From Microcebus murinus (taxonomy: Eukaryota; Chordata; Mammalia; Primates; Cheirogaleidae), in contig NC_134112.1 of the NCBI RefSeq assembly GCF_040939455.1, positions 23,214,501 through 23,278,500 of the forward strand: a stretch of DNA of 64,000 nt. Direction: 5' to 3'. Shown here in pieces: positions 25,487 through 36,925 of this stretch. The notes under the pieces are model-generated. The model made no database searches and had not been told where the DNA came from. It saw nothing but the letters and a program-made list of their open reading frames with translations. A program made the translations under genes and the position numbers. Positions within the stretch are counted from its first letter, which is position 1; every line of letters starts with the position of its first letter.

Positions 25487-25575
25487 TATACATACATACA
25501 CACAAACACACAGAGACATATATGCACACATACAGGCATAGTCATACGTGTGCATGTGTGTGTGCACACAAACAT
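25487..25575. repeat. CA/TG-rich imperfect microsatellite
   Basis: ACATACATACACACAAACACACA... to GTGCATGTGTGTGTGCACACAAAC; it can fold back on itself through the GTGTGC/GCACAC arms. Confidence 0.8.
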
Positions 25576-25982
25576 ATTCATGGCAAGATGCCTCAGCATT
25601 GCAGGCTTTCTTTGAAAGAAGAGGCATACATAAATCTAACAAAAATATGTGAAGTCTAGAATTATACTGGAGCAAAAACAAAACCTGTCTAAACAAGAAT
25701 TTGACAAAAGTCCCAACCTGTCCCTTTCTATATCACTTCATTTAAAAATCACCATACAGATCCAGAAAAGTTAAGGACATCTCTCATTATCTGGGACTAC
25801 GACAAAACAGGGACCTGAGAATCAGGGCTGAACTGCCTTGGTGAACACAGGGTAAGTTTCTGGCTTGAGCAATAGACAGGGCTGCAACCCTAGAAGCCAC
25901 CAGGCAGTGAGTGATTCAGCAGGTTTTTGAATGCCAGATTCTGTGATAGAGGCTACAGCATTCTCACTGGAGTCATCTAAAC

Positions 25983-26305
25983 CAGTGTTGTCCAATACAA
26001 ATAGAATGTGAGTCACATGTGTAATTTCAAATATTCCAGTAGCTACATTAGCTGTTTTAAAAATAAACAGGTGAAATTTATTTTTAAAATATACTTATTC
26101 TAATTTAATAGATCCTAAATATTATCATCTCAACATATACTCAATATTTTTAAAGTTGTGAGTCACAAAGTTTACATTTTTGGTTTTTTTGTACGAAGTC
26201 TGTGAACTCTGTTGTGTCTTTTGCTCCCGTAGCACATCGCAATTCAGACTCGCCATGTTTCAGGAGCTCAGGAGCCACATGTGGCTGCCATATTGGACAG
26301 CACAG
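25983..26305 (+). mobile_element. hAT-type DNA transposon, complete
   Basis: Terminal inverted repeats CAGTGTTGTCCAATA at the left and the complement of CTGTGCTGTCCAATATGG at the right. Inside are 'GAGTCACATGTGTAATTT' and 'CAGGAGCCACATGTGGCTGCCATATTGGACAG'. About 323 bp, nonautonomous. Related to MER3, and the same family as the remnant at 62625-63145. Confidence 0.75.
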
Positions 26306-27582
26306 GTCTAGGTCTTGAGAATCAGGCCCTTAGAAGTCAAGGTGGCAGCCCCTGCACTCCGACAGATACTGCAAGAGATCCTCTGCCAAGGCCATACTCC
26401 CTGCTTCCTATTTCCTTGTAATTTCCTTGCTGCCTCAACAGTCTCTTGGATTTATTCCTTGAAAGCAAAACCACTTAAGAAAATGCATTTCACATTACTA
26501 ATGTGGCATTGTATAAAGTAATAAGGAAGTGCTAGGTTTGGTTTCCTTGAAAAAGACAATACTCGGCCAGTACTGAGAGTACAGAGGGCAATGTTGGAAC
26601 ATGATAAAATTTAGGAACTGGGCCTCTGATGAAAAAATAATTGCGTAAGGTTATCACCCAAGTGGTTCTGTGATTCACATTACCTTAAATCTATAATCTG
26701 AGTTATGTCAATAAAGCCATGCAGGCCTCCCAAAATGCTAAGCTTACAGTCTTTTAGTTATTATAGTTTCTGAGTGCAATAAACATCCACCTCTTTCTTG
26801 CTATTTGCTTAACACTTTGAAGACAGCTTCCACCTTCCCACTTTTGTTGCACTTGAAGTTGGTAATAGACGTGCACGGATGAGAAGTTCTTCTTTTACCC
26901 AGGAACTGTCATGTTCCTGCATCTTATTTGCATGCATTTCTCCCCTGTTAAATGTGCTGAAAATTCCAAAAGCTAACTTTATTTTCTAAAAACCAGTGCT
27001 TTTACTTTGCCCTGTACGTGGACATTTTGTAGAAGCAAAATCCTTCTAGCTGGACTGTTTGCTGATAGCCAAGTTGGTAGAAAATCTCTTTTAAATAACA
27101 AGTCTGGGATATGACACCAGCAACCTCAGTCCACACGTTCAAAATTGTCCTCTTTTCTTTATGATTTTTTGGGAGAAGTACAATTATAAGATTCAAATTT
27201 TTTCCAGACATGGACATTTTTCCCTTTTTGAGGGTGAAATTACAACTCACTGTGGGTTTATTTAAAAAAGAAATTGAGTTGCCATCAGGGAAACAAAAGG
27301 CCATTTTTTTTTTTAATAAATCTTGAATCAAACCTCAGGACAACAGGAATTTACAAACATTTTTAATTACCCTCTCCAACATGATCCTCCCGCTGTTACA
27401 GTTTCCCTCTAGGTTATGAAGAAATTACTTTTTTAAAAAATCAATTTGCAAAATTAGTGACAGATAGCCTAAAGATCACAACAGGAAAACACAGAAATAG
27501 GAGACCATTGGATCAAATTTTCTGTCCTTAGCTTGTTAACTTTACATTAGTTAGGTCCCTGTCTTAGAACTACTGATCCAGT

Positions 27583-28066
<484 letters not shown>

Positions 28067-28284
28067 ATATATAGTTAGGGCAGACCTAGGTCACTTAAGT
28101 CTTTGTGCCTTTATAGGCACAGCAGCCTTGAGGTCTAAGGCCCATTTAAAATACAAGCACTTTATGACTTCTTTTTTGAAAGTATTAAATAATTAAATAG
28201 AACAGCCTCTATGAAGCCAGACAGAAAAAAATGTCTGCAAGCAATTCTCTAAGGATGATGCTACTCTTTCGGATGAGCCAGGGA

Positions 28285-28465
28285 TGGGGGTGGAGAGTTA
28301 ATGTCATGGGCACTTAGGTCCTAGATGACAGTTCCAGCTCCACCACCAACTAGCTAAGTGGCACTGGACAGTTTCTGAATTCCTCAGGCCCTGATTTTCT
28401 TATTTACGCAATGCTGGACTCTGCTAAACAACCTCCGAGGTCCCTCCTCACTCTACATCTACTCA
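28285..28465. mobile_element. MIR relic
   Basis: 'GTTCCAGCTCCACCACCAACTAGCTAAGTGGCACTGGACAGTTTCTGAATTCCTCAGGCC' is a clear MIR core. Confidence 0.75.
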
Positions 28466-29149
28466 GTCCAGGTGGTATTTATTAGGGGGTCTATGACACT
28501 TAAACATTGATTGATTTAAAACAATACTATATGCTGCTGGCATAATACTGCAAATGGGCTGAGGTTGGGTGACTTTGACAAGCCAAACTGTTGAAGCAAG
28601 GCAACGCTGTAATTAGACCATCCTTTACAGACTATTCATATATTCAAGATTAGCCCCCACAAAGGTGTACAATTAATTATGAATGAGGAGAATAGCAGGT
28701 TGTTTGTACAAGCAGCCAGTGGCTGGCCCTCCCTGGACGCATGGCTGAAAGTTTTGTGGCCACCAGACAATGCACTCATCCCAGGTCTTCGGCCTCGGAC
28801 CCCAATGGACAGTCACATGGCAGGGCCCGCTGCCTGTGGGGCCAGCATATCCCTAACTGGGGCTTCCCAATAAGACTTTAAATCAACTTCTGCATTTGTT
28901 AGTAACTTTTAAGACACATCAGTGAGTTCTGTCACACCAACCAGCCTGCACCAGAGACATGGGTGTTCATCTTGACCCTCTGACCAAAATCCACGTGAGA
29001 GACAGAACACCAGCTTCCTTTCCCTGGGTCAAATGGAAGGTGAAGCAGGAAGGTGCCGAGAGGATTTGGAAGCTATGAACAGGGAAGTAAGCCAAACGTG
29101 GGATTGATGAAAACATGTCTAAATATTAATCTGGCCAATATAATAGCAG

Positions 29150-29215
29150 GTGAGAAAAGAGAAAGAGAAGGAAGAAGGAAGGAAAGAAGGGAGGGACGGA
29201 GGGAGGGGAAAAAGT
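29150..29215. repeat. Purine-rich (GA/GGAA) tract
   Basis: GAGAAAAGAGAAAGAGAAGGAAGAAGG... to GGAGGGGAAAAAG, almost all purine on the plus strand. Confidence 0.9.
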
Positions 29216-29888
29216 CATTTGTTTTGAAAATTAAATGACATATTTCAGAAGCCATGAAATGTGAATATGTATTCATAAAAGATAAATGATTGGTGGGTGA
29301 TAGGCGGATATTATTCATCATATGTCTGTCTATGACGAGGTCCATTTCTCTTTCTCTGTGTCTATCTGGACAGGAATCTTGATCTTCTGGCAGAAAACTT
29401 TTCCAAAGCATACCCACGTGACACTGCTCATGTGTAGGTTCTCCAAACCCAGCATCCGGTTATTTTCAGCACTGGGCGAGAACAGGAGATCCTGCGGAGC
29501 AGCAGACGGCCCTCAGCAGGGCTGACACCCGGGCCAGGCCCCAGGTGGCAGCTCAGAGAACACACTGTCCCCACACAGACTGGCCACGGAAAATACCTGG
29601 TGTTCACAGCCCCCAAAAGTTGGACAAATGACAGAGTCATCCAATATACTTCATGGAGTTATTCATAGTTGGGGGGAAACGGCATTTCAGCAAAAGCACA
29701 CACATCAGTGGGCCCGCGGTCAAACACGCAAATACACAGTGTGCTTCAGAAGAGCCTCCTTGCGTCTCAGATTCTGAATCTCTTCGCTCATCTGAGATAC
29801 TACTAATGGATAATGAAACCTAAAAAGTTAAAAGCAGGTGTGGAAGGGCCACCAGAAAAACAAGAAGGATGAAATGAATAATTTCTCT

Positions 29889-30110
29889 CACAGGGTTAAT
29901 TTTAGCTTTACAGGGTTTTTTTTTAAATCTGTGATTATTTAAAAAAAATTTTTTGTGAGTGTGATTTAAAATTCTAAAGGTAATCAAACCTTTCTGCCAA
30001 TCTAGGTAATTGTGAAATTTAATTACCAGCAGTTATCATTAAAACAAAGGCAAAGCAATTTTTTTTTTACATATAAGTGAGGATTCCAGAAGAAAATTTC
30101 TAAAAGATCC
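29889..30110 (+). repeat. Local direct repeat, copy 1
   Basis: Shares a segment with 30826-31018. The core (29981-30062, from TAATCAAACC to AAAGCAATTT) differs from copy 2 by only two transitions, while the outer parts are clearly diverged. It contains paired homeodomain-type TAATTA cores (TTTAATTACCAG). Not a repeat family I recognise. Confidence 0.85.
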
Positions 30111-30825
30111 AGAAATCCAAAAGAAGACTTCTCAATGAGAATGTCTGTTTCGATGATACTCTGTTTTGTAGTATTGGATCCATGGAGTTTCTAGTTATAC
30201 AGACATGAGTCTTGCCAGAATTACTATAGTTTAGTTTTGCTACCTGCATATAGCAACATGGAAGACTTGTATATGTCACTGGTTATGATCCTCCAACAGG
30301 ACTAATAAAAAGTCCTATGCATCATTTCTAGGATTAACACCAGTTTGATAGCAGAAAATAACATTATTTACCTGGCCCACATTAATGTTGTATAGAATCC
30401 AGAGAAATAAATACCTCAAGCCATTCAGGACTGTTCTTTTCCCAATTAAGGTTTTGATGCCTCTGTATATAACACTCATTTTTTTTATATTTTCTATTTG
30501 CATTTTAATTTAAAAAGTCTATGTTAACTTCACTTTTATAATATAGTGTGCTTATGTTTTCAGAATCTTAACTTCTTATCCGAGGGGTGCTTTTATTATT
30601 TAATTTTGTTACCTTATTCAGTTACTAGAAACATTTTATAGCTTCTTTATTTATTACTTTGCTTGGGTTGATTTTTTTCTTGACTGTGAAATTACCCATT
30701 TAGCAATCATATTACTGATATGCAAAAAGTTTTTATTTCAATTATAAAAGCAAATGTAACCCATGATTATTAAGAAAACTGTTTTGAAAATCAACCATTG
30801 TTTATTTCAGAATATAACCATGTAT

Positions 30826-31018
30826 CACAGGCCAGATTAAAAGCTTAAGGATAGGGATTTTTTTTTTTTTTGCAACTTAAAATAATAAAGGTAATCAAAC
30901 CTTCCTGCCAATCTAGGTGATTGTGAAATTTAATTACCAGCAGTTATCATTAAAACAAAGGCAAAGCAATTTCTTTTGCACATAATTAAATATTCCAGAA
31001 GAAAATTTTTGAAGAGTT
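30826..31018 (+). repeat. Local direct repeat, copy 2
   Basis: Second copy, 911 bp downstream (core 30892-30973). Weak similarity extends left through a poly(T) stretch to a CACAGG motif and right to ATTCCAGAAGAAAATTT. The sequence between the copies is not itself repeated. Confidence 0.85.
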
Positions 31019-31519
31019 CTAAGAAAATGTATTTTAAAATTAATTGTAACCTCATTATTTCATTTGTTATGTCTCAGTTGGTAAGGTAGAATAAATGACA
31101 CACTTGGGTGATTTGTTCAACAACACCTAGTCAGAGCATGTTCTCAGGAAAATCAGATAACTTTAACCTTAATACTGAGTAAATTATTAGATCATTACTT
31201 TGTGCTAACACAACCAAACCTAAGTCTCCCACAGCTATTCTGCTAAGAGAGGTTTAACCCATGTTGAGTTCATCTCTGCCTGTGCTGGATGCTACAGAAT
31301 CAACTATTCCTTTTATAGTGCTCAATTGTCCACATATGTCCTAAGGCTTCCAGAGCTGTTCCATCAACCCCACTGCTTCCTGAGCAGGAAGAAAATCTAC
31401 ATCAGCAGCAGCAGTAAGTGAGCCAGCAGCTCTGTGCATGATGGGCCTAGAAGCACAACTGTCCACAGAAGAGTAACCACCCAGCAGAAGGATCAATAGC
31501 CCTAAGAAAGTCGAAATAA

Positions 31520-31745
31520 GGCCACGAACTTCCCCATCTCCAGGCCTTTGCCTAAGCTCTTTCTCTTTCCTGAAGTGCCTTTCCCTCTGCTTCTCAGAAA
31601 AATCCCACTGATCCTTCAATACCCAACTCATATGTCACCTCCACTGAGCCCTCTAAACTGAGGCAATCACTCTCTTTCCCTGCGCTTTCCTTCACAGAAT
31701 TCATTGCATCTCACTGGCATACAGGTTGCTTTAATATTGCTTGTC
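31520..31745 (+). mobile_element. L2 3' fragment
   Basis: 'CAGGCCTTTGCCTAAGCTCTTTC', 'CCTGAAGTGCC', 'CCTTCAATACCCAACTCATATGTCACCTCC' and 'CCCTGCGCTTTCCTTCACAGAATTC' follow the L2 3' order. Confidence 0.75.
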
Positions 31746-31989
31746 CATCTTTGCTGCTGGATGGTGAGGGAAAGGATCTTGACGCCTCTTTCCATTCCAA
31801 ACAATCAGAACTATGCCCCAAACCTAGAAGACACTCAGATGATGCTTACTTAATGAAGCTCCAAATTCAAGATCAAATTTTATATGTGAGGGAAAAATTG
31901 ATGTTACGTATGTTCAACATATTTCTGCACCTGAAGTCGGAGCCAATGAGTGCTTTCGTTTTCATTCCTCAACGGAGTAAAGTTTATTC

Positions 31990-32200
31990 ACAGCAAGCAC
32001 TTATTAACCATCAGGCCCTGTGCTAAACACTCTACACTCGTTATCTCATTCAATTACCACAACACTCTATAAAGTAGGTCCTATTATTTCTATTAGCTTT
32101 ATTTACAGATGAGAAAATTGAGGCTTGGAAAAGTTAAGTAACTCAACCCAAGATACCCAGCTTGTCAGTGAGGAGCCAGAACTTCAGAGCTAAAAGGAAT
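31990..32200 (+). mobile_element. MIR
   Basis: 'GCCCTGTGCTAAACACTCTACACTCGTTATCTCATTCAATTACCACAACA...GATGAGAAAATTGAGGC' is a good MIR 3' half. Confidence 0.8.
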
Positions 32201-33873
32201 CCTAAAATTATCTTCCTCATTTAAACCAACCTGAAGCCGGAGGTTTAGATCTTACTGCCTGGCACACAGTAGGCCCTTGGAAATGGTAATGAATAGATTG
32301 ATAGAGTGGCCTAATTTCTCAGATTCTGGCCTTTGCCTGAGAGTACCCAGCTGCCACCACAAATAAGCTCTATTCTTTCCTGCCCAACACCTCTCACAGG
32401 TGTGAATTGCTTGCCTCATCTGAATTATTCATGATCCACACAATGGTAAGTGTGCTTAAAAAGAGAACTACAATTCTGTATTTTTCAAGACAAAGTGCCT
32501 GATTTACTGGTGAATTAGGCAACATAAACTCACAGGCCAGGTTGATTCATGCCACATAATATATCCATACTCGCTTTTTGAATTTCAGCTTTCATGTAAT
32601 TTCCAAGTTGCCATTAGCATTAAAAATAGTGGTAAATAAAGCAGGAAAGAGAACCATTATAAGCATCTCTATCCTATCTGCAAAGCAATTACCATCATCT
32701 AAAGCTTAGAATGTGCTGCTTCAAACCAGTGTATTCTTCCTAAGGCTGAGTTAGGATTTTCAATCAGGTTTCTTGTAAGCTACATCAAGACCTAAAAATT
32801 CAGATGCCATAGCATCTGTAATTTATGCCACCAGTAAATCATGTAATAATACTGCCTCCTTGTCCTTTCTCCATTCTTCTTTCCCTTTGCCACCTCCCCC
32901 CCCCACACACACACCAGTTCATTTTCTAGTGGGCAGTTTTCTGAGAGGGATAACCATATGCTAATGGAAAGCCAACATCACTGTATTTTAAATTCAATGT
33001 TAGTCAACCAAAATGAATTGAAAAGCAGCAGCAGTGGTTTGAGGGTACTAAAAATAAGCGGTAGCATTTGCTGAGTTCTCAGAATCAAAACCACAGGCGG
33101 TCAACTTGTTGCTGCTCCTAATAAGATATGACTGTTCTGCCCCATTGGCTGCTACAACCAGAAACTTGAACTGTATCATACACCTAAGACTGTGTTTTTG
33201 ATTAGTTGGCAATAATCAAGAAAGGAAGTGCCATTTCCCTGGAACGAACCCTGCCAAAAAAGATAACAGATGGCTTTCAAGTGATCACCTTGTGCCACAT
33301 CACAATTGCACCTTGGTCAAACTCACCTTGCATTTATTATTTAATTAGTTACACATTTAAAGTTGTGGTTTCTTTTATGTCTGGGTGGCTGTCCGATGCC
33401 TCCAAAAAGATGATTCTTCCCTAGAGTTTAATTTATGGATAATAACAAAAAGACCACAATAGGACTTAATACTGTATTAACATATTGAACATTTCCATTA
33501 GGTCTCCAAGACCTTCTTGACCCTTGAATACCGTATATATACGACACTAAATGTCTTACCAGCTGTCCCTTTAGGGTTAGGTATTAAAGTTTCCAATGAC
33601 CAGAGAGGTAGAGGAATTCTCCTCAATGCATCATTCTGATTAGAAACCTGTCACACTCAGAAACCAGTAGGTCTGCTTCTATTGACTCCTACTCCTTTAG
33701 AGATTCATTAGCATTTTTTTCTCTTCAGTTAGACCCACTGATCAACCACAGAAAAGCTGGAAGAAGCTCACCCTTTGCTCAGTCACAATTAAAACGAAAA
33801 AAAAAATGTATGCCTTGCTAGTGAAATTACAGAGAGTATTATAAGAAAATGTCTAAGGACCACATAGGAAATT

Positions 33874-33877
<4 letters not shown>
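32201..33877. other. Unassigned intronic sequence next to the promoter
   Basis: Repeat-poor 1.7 kb immediately downstream of the CHN2 CpG island, ending at the CT/CA microsatellite. No exon seen. Confidence 0.5.

Positions 33878-33965
<88 letters not shown>
33878..33965. repeat. (CT)31-(CA)13 compound microsatellite
   Basis: A pure 62-bp CT run (33878-33939) passes directly into a CA run to 33965. It lies about 0.6 kb inside CHN2 intron 1, at the left edge of the CpG island. It is a polypurine/polypyrimidine mirror tract next to a Z-DNA-prone tract. Confidence 0.98.
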
Positions 33966-33969
<4 letters not shown>

Positions 33970-34572
33970 CCATGTAAATATGTGCCAAGAGTCAGAGGCT
34001 GGGCTCGACTTCCCTTCCCCTAACCCACTTCAATCGGGACCAGAAAGACACAATCCCTTCATCGCTGCTACCTCAAACCCATGCCCCAAGCCAGTGTCTC
34101 CACAGAGCTAATTTCTGAAACAAACAAAGAAAATCAAGTCTGCGAGGAGCGAGGGTTTGCTCCGCTCTGCTTTGGACTTGGGTACCCAGGGCGGCGGGCG
34201 CGGCACGGCCAACAGGTCGGGGCGCCCCGCGTCGCCCTCTCCTTCCCCGCCCCGCCAGCCCCCGCTCCAGCGGCGCCAGAAAGTGCGAGCCCCGCTCCTT
34301 TCGCTCCTCGCCTGCTGCGCCCCGAGCCCCAGAACACCCGCGTCCGCACACTAAGGGCGCCACCGGTCCCCCGCCTCTGCGCTGTCAGATGTCAGGCGCG
34401 GAGGTGCAGTGGGCACCGAGGTGCTGGCAAACCAAACAAGTGTCACCCCGGACGCCTGCCCCCACTCTGGGAGAGCAGGCGGGACGGCCACAGGTAGGCT
34501 CTATCCATGCCCGGGTGCGGGGCGAGGGCAAGGGGAGAGACCCAGCGCGACAGCCGCGCCCGACGGGCTGAA

Positions 34573-34580
34573 ACTCACCG
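34573..34580 (-). promoter_or_regulatory. CHN2: Splice donor of CHN2 exon 1
   Basis: On the minus strand the exon/intron junction reads CG|GTGAGT, with the intron GT at 34578-34577. It matches the U1 consensus at +1 to +6 except for the common G at +3. It fixes the exon end and gives a phase 1 intron. If it were not used, the frame would stay open into the intron, giving an unrelated GC-rich tail. Confidence 0.9.
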
Positions 34581-34627
34581 GAGGACACCGAGGAGCCGGA
34601 CAGGCTGGAGTTGCTGGACGCTGCCAT
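34579..34627 (-). CDS. CHN2: CHN2 (beta2-chimaerin) coding exon 1, partial gene
   Basis: Reading leftward from the ATG at 34627-34625, the exon encodes MAASSNSSLSGSSVSS and ends with a single G at 34579, the first base of a split codon (phase 1 intron). The next bases on the minus strand are GTGAGTTT, a consensus splice donor. The peptide matches the N-terminus I know for human beta2-chimaerin, whose next residue is Asp; a G-starting codon fits. It differs from alpha2-chimaerin (CHN1), so it is diagnostic for the beta2 isoform. Known of the family: beta2-chimaerin has SH2, C1 and RacGAP domains, is recruited to membranes by diacylglycerol and inactivates Rac; the N-terminal region helps hold the autoinhibited form. 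None of those domains lies in this window; they are on later exons beyond position 1. Start choice: the context is GAG ATG G (G at -3 and +4), and no in-frame upstream ATG is seen in the exon. The exon sits in a CpG island. Identity is very likely; the exact transcript start is not known. Confidence 0.93.
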
Positions 34628-34656
34628 CTCCGCGCGCCCCGCGCGTCGCTGCTCGC

Positions 34657-34728
34657 TCAGCCGCGGTGCGGGCGCCGCCGCCGCTGCCCTCGCCCGGCCG
34701 CGCTCAGCCTCCACGGCCCCCAGCCCAT
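34657..34728 (-). CDS. Upstream ORF in the CHN2 5' leader (23 codons)
   Basis: A short ORF starts at an ATG at 34728-34726 in the context GCC ATG G, which has G at -3 and +4 and is as strong as the main start. It begins MGWGPWRLSA, continues as an Arg-rich tract, and stops at TGA 34659-34657. That is 29 nt before the CHN2 ATG and in a different frame. If transcription starts upstream of 34728, which the TATA-like element at 34817-34826 would imply, scanning ribosomes would meet it first and CHN2 would need reinitiation or leaky scanning. The peptide resembles nothing I know and is probably only regulatory. Its inclusion in the mRNA is inferred. Confidence 0.5.
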   Translation of the reverse strand: MGWGPWRLSAAGRGQRRRRPHRG

Positions 34729-34816
34729 GGCAAAGTCCTGGGGACGCGCAAAAAGCACCAGCCTCCGGACTCAGCCTGCACTTCCTGCTCCACCAGATGA
34801 CGCGCTGCCGCCGCCG

Positions 34817-34826
34817 CTATTTATTT
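34817..34826 (-). promoter_or_regulatory. TATA-like element upstream of CHN2 exon 1
   Basis: The minus strand reads AAATAAATAG inside otherwise GC-rich DNA, about 190 bp upstream of the start codon. As a TATA-like element it would place transcription initiation near 34790, giving a leader of roughly 160 nt that contains the upstream ORF. It could equally be a MEF2-like A/T core. Placement of the start site is inference. Confidence 0.35.
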
Positions 34827-35339
34827 GTGGTTTCCGTCCCTCTCCGCGCCTTTGCACGTTTTTCTCCGGGTGTCGGGGGATCGGTGGGGGCAGAGCGAGG
34901 CCGAGGGGCGGCCAGGGCGGGCGCCGAGCCCCACTGCTGTCAGCGCTGCCCCGTGCGCGGCCGGGACCAGGGCGCCCGGGCGCCCCGAGCCGCCCCGCCG
35001 GCTCCCGCACCCTCCCCTGGGCTCCCGCCTGCACGGCCACACTTCGAGCGGCCCGGGCAAAGGCGGCGGGAGGCAGACAGACAGAGCGACCTCCCCCTTC
35101 TCCCTCCGCCCCAACTCCGCTCGCAAGCACACAAAGGAAGGAGAGGAGACGCGGGCGCTCGGGGGCTGCTTCAGCTGCCGCGGGCTTGACAGCTCCCGCG
35201 ACGGGGGCTGGGGGCAGCCGCGGACTGCAGGGCGGGGGGAGCCCGGCCCCCGGGGAGCGGGCCCCCGAGGTGCTGGGGAGGTCGCGGGGGGCGCCGGGCG
35301 AGCGCAGCTACCGTGCGCAGCGCTGCTCCTAGGGTTTAC

Positions 35340-35357
35340 GGGGGACGGGAGGGAGGG
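35340..35357 (+). other. Short-loop G-quadruplex motif in promoter flank
   Basis: GGGGGACGGGAGGGAGGG: four G-runs with loops of 2, 1 and 1 nt, at the right edge of the CpG island on the strand opposite to the CHN2 sense strand. More G-runs precede it at 35205-35305. Confidence 0.7.
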
Positions 35358-36719
35358 TGTGGAGGGAAGGTGGTGGGGCTCGCTGCGCCCCGCCCGGCTC
35401 AGGAGCGGCGAGACAGCGGGGGTGGGGGATCCGTGGAGCCAAGACGGGACCGGTAAGGACACAAGCGCTAGGCAGAAGGGGTCTGGGATGCCAGAGCGGC
35501 TGTGGAGCGCTCCTTCCACTCCCCTCCAAATTGTCCTTTGTTGCTCCGGAGCTGATGATGGCCCCTGTCCTGCAAGAAGGTGCGTTTCCTAAAACACCCA
35601 GCAAGCCCATCCAGCCACACTTAAGTACCCCAGCCACGGACAGTGCCCGACGGGTCTACTGGGCTTCTGAGCCTGGCCTTCAAAGAAACACAGACGTTCC
35701 AAATGTGCCATCAGGCCCACACAAAGCCGGGTGTCAAAGAGAAAGAGGTTCTCCGACTGCGCCTTGCAAAGGAGCCTCACAAAAGACTTAAGACTTGGCA
35801 GCTGGTCCCACTGTACCCTTTCAGGATGAGGAACTGCTCAGGTGTGAGAGAAAGAGACTAGGGCACAAGGTGTATACCTTCCCCCGTATTTAAACCTAAA
35901 TTAATTTCACTGGGAGGAAATATCATGCAGATTTTTTAAAAAGTCTATTTCACGCTCCCAGCAGGCTAATCGGTTCTTTCAATCCTAAAGCAACAGAAAA
36001 CTGTGAAATTTGAAGAGAAATTGTTAGATCAAAGGAAAAAGCAAACATTAAAGGAATGAAAGTACTCTCATTATATAGCAAAATGGAAAGTGTTCACATT
36101 GGGATAGTTCAATTTTTAAAAACATGGTTAAAAGGACATAGTCCATTTAAAAATTATCAGGAGTGACACAGAAACAGCAGCCAGATCCTGGGGGAACACC
36201 TAACATGCAGTGAATAATGCATGTTAAGTAATCACAATATACACCCACATCACATTTTCTAGTTGATTTAAACTATTTTTTAAAAGTTCCCTCCAGGATG
36301 CCATCCCAGTTGTCTTCCCAGTGAGGCTCATTTTTTTCAATGTGGCTTGTTGGATAGTGGAGAGCTATGCACACTGTCTGGTCACACTGGACTGTGTCTT
36401 CCTGACCCTCACCTGCACAGAGCTTGAAACAACCCTGCCTGGTGCAAGGAGACCCAAGCACCACCTCTTTACCTACCTGATAGCACCATTTTTTTTAATG
36501 CAATGCAGCCTGGATGTAGCCTAATCTGGAGCCCTTCAGGGACTTGTGGCCCATCACACCCTTGACCTCTCTATTAGAGTGGAACTTCCTGTTTCCCCAG
36601 AGTTCTTCTGACTAATGGTAGCATTTACTTTTTTGACTAGTAATCTTCTTATCCCTCCAGATCTTTAGATGGTGGACTCTCTGACTTGGCCATGTCACCT
36701 GCTGGGATTGTTACCATCT
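35358..36719. other. Unassigned upstream flank
   Basis: GC content falls from the island edge to AT-rich by about 35900. No repeat recognised. Confidence 0.5.
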
Positions 36720-36925
36720 GGGCTTCGAAGACAACACCTGAGTTCAAACTCCGATTCTGTCACTTAGCTGTGTGACCTGGAGCAAATTACTTCAACTCAC
36801 TGAGCCTCAGTTTCTCCAGCTGCCACAAAAATCTGCTAACATAGAGTGTTGTGAAAATTGAAGGAGATATTATGTGTAATGCTACAGTGCACCTGGCATA
36901 AAGTTGGTATTCCAGAAATCACCTG
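36720..36925 (+). mobile_element. MIR
   Basis: 'GAGTTCAAACTCCGATTCTGTCACTTAGCTGTGTGACCTGGAGCAAATTACTTCAACTCACTGAGCCTCAG' is a near full-length MIR core. Confidence 0.9.

Larger units (their letters stand above)
24366..27582. other. Mostly unassigned intronic sequence
   Basis: Apart from the CA/TG tract and the hAT element listed, no repeat is recognised. A donor-like CAA|GTAAGTA at about 24710 has no convincing upstream exon. Confidence 0.5.
34150..35345. promoter_or_regulatory. CHN2: CpG island / CHN2 beta2 promoter region
   Basis: This is by far the most CpG-dense and GC-rich stretch of the window, with abrupt borders to AT-rich intron on the left and ordinary flank on the right. It contains CHN2 exon 1, the presumed leader and promoter, several GC boxes (for example CCCCGCCCCGCC near 34247) and long G runs at 35205-35357. 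The many overlapping long frames here are a by-product of base composition. CpG-island promoters are often bidirectional, so a plus-strand antisense transcript is possible but not shown. Confidence 0.88.

Noticed and set aside
34628..34714. In-frame N-terminal extension of CHN2 starting at position 34714.
   Set aside because: The codon at 34714-34712 is GTG, not ATG. The known protein starts at MAASSNSS, and that ATG has an excellent context.
34385..35592. Long overlapping open frames on both strands in the CpG island (up to about 300 codons).
   Set aside because: They are produced by GC-rich, stop-poor composition. All frames are open at once, peptides are Ala/Pro/Arg/Gly-rich, and only the 16-codon CHN2 start matches a known protein with a splice donor.
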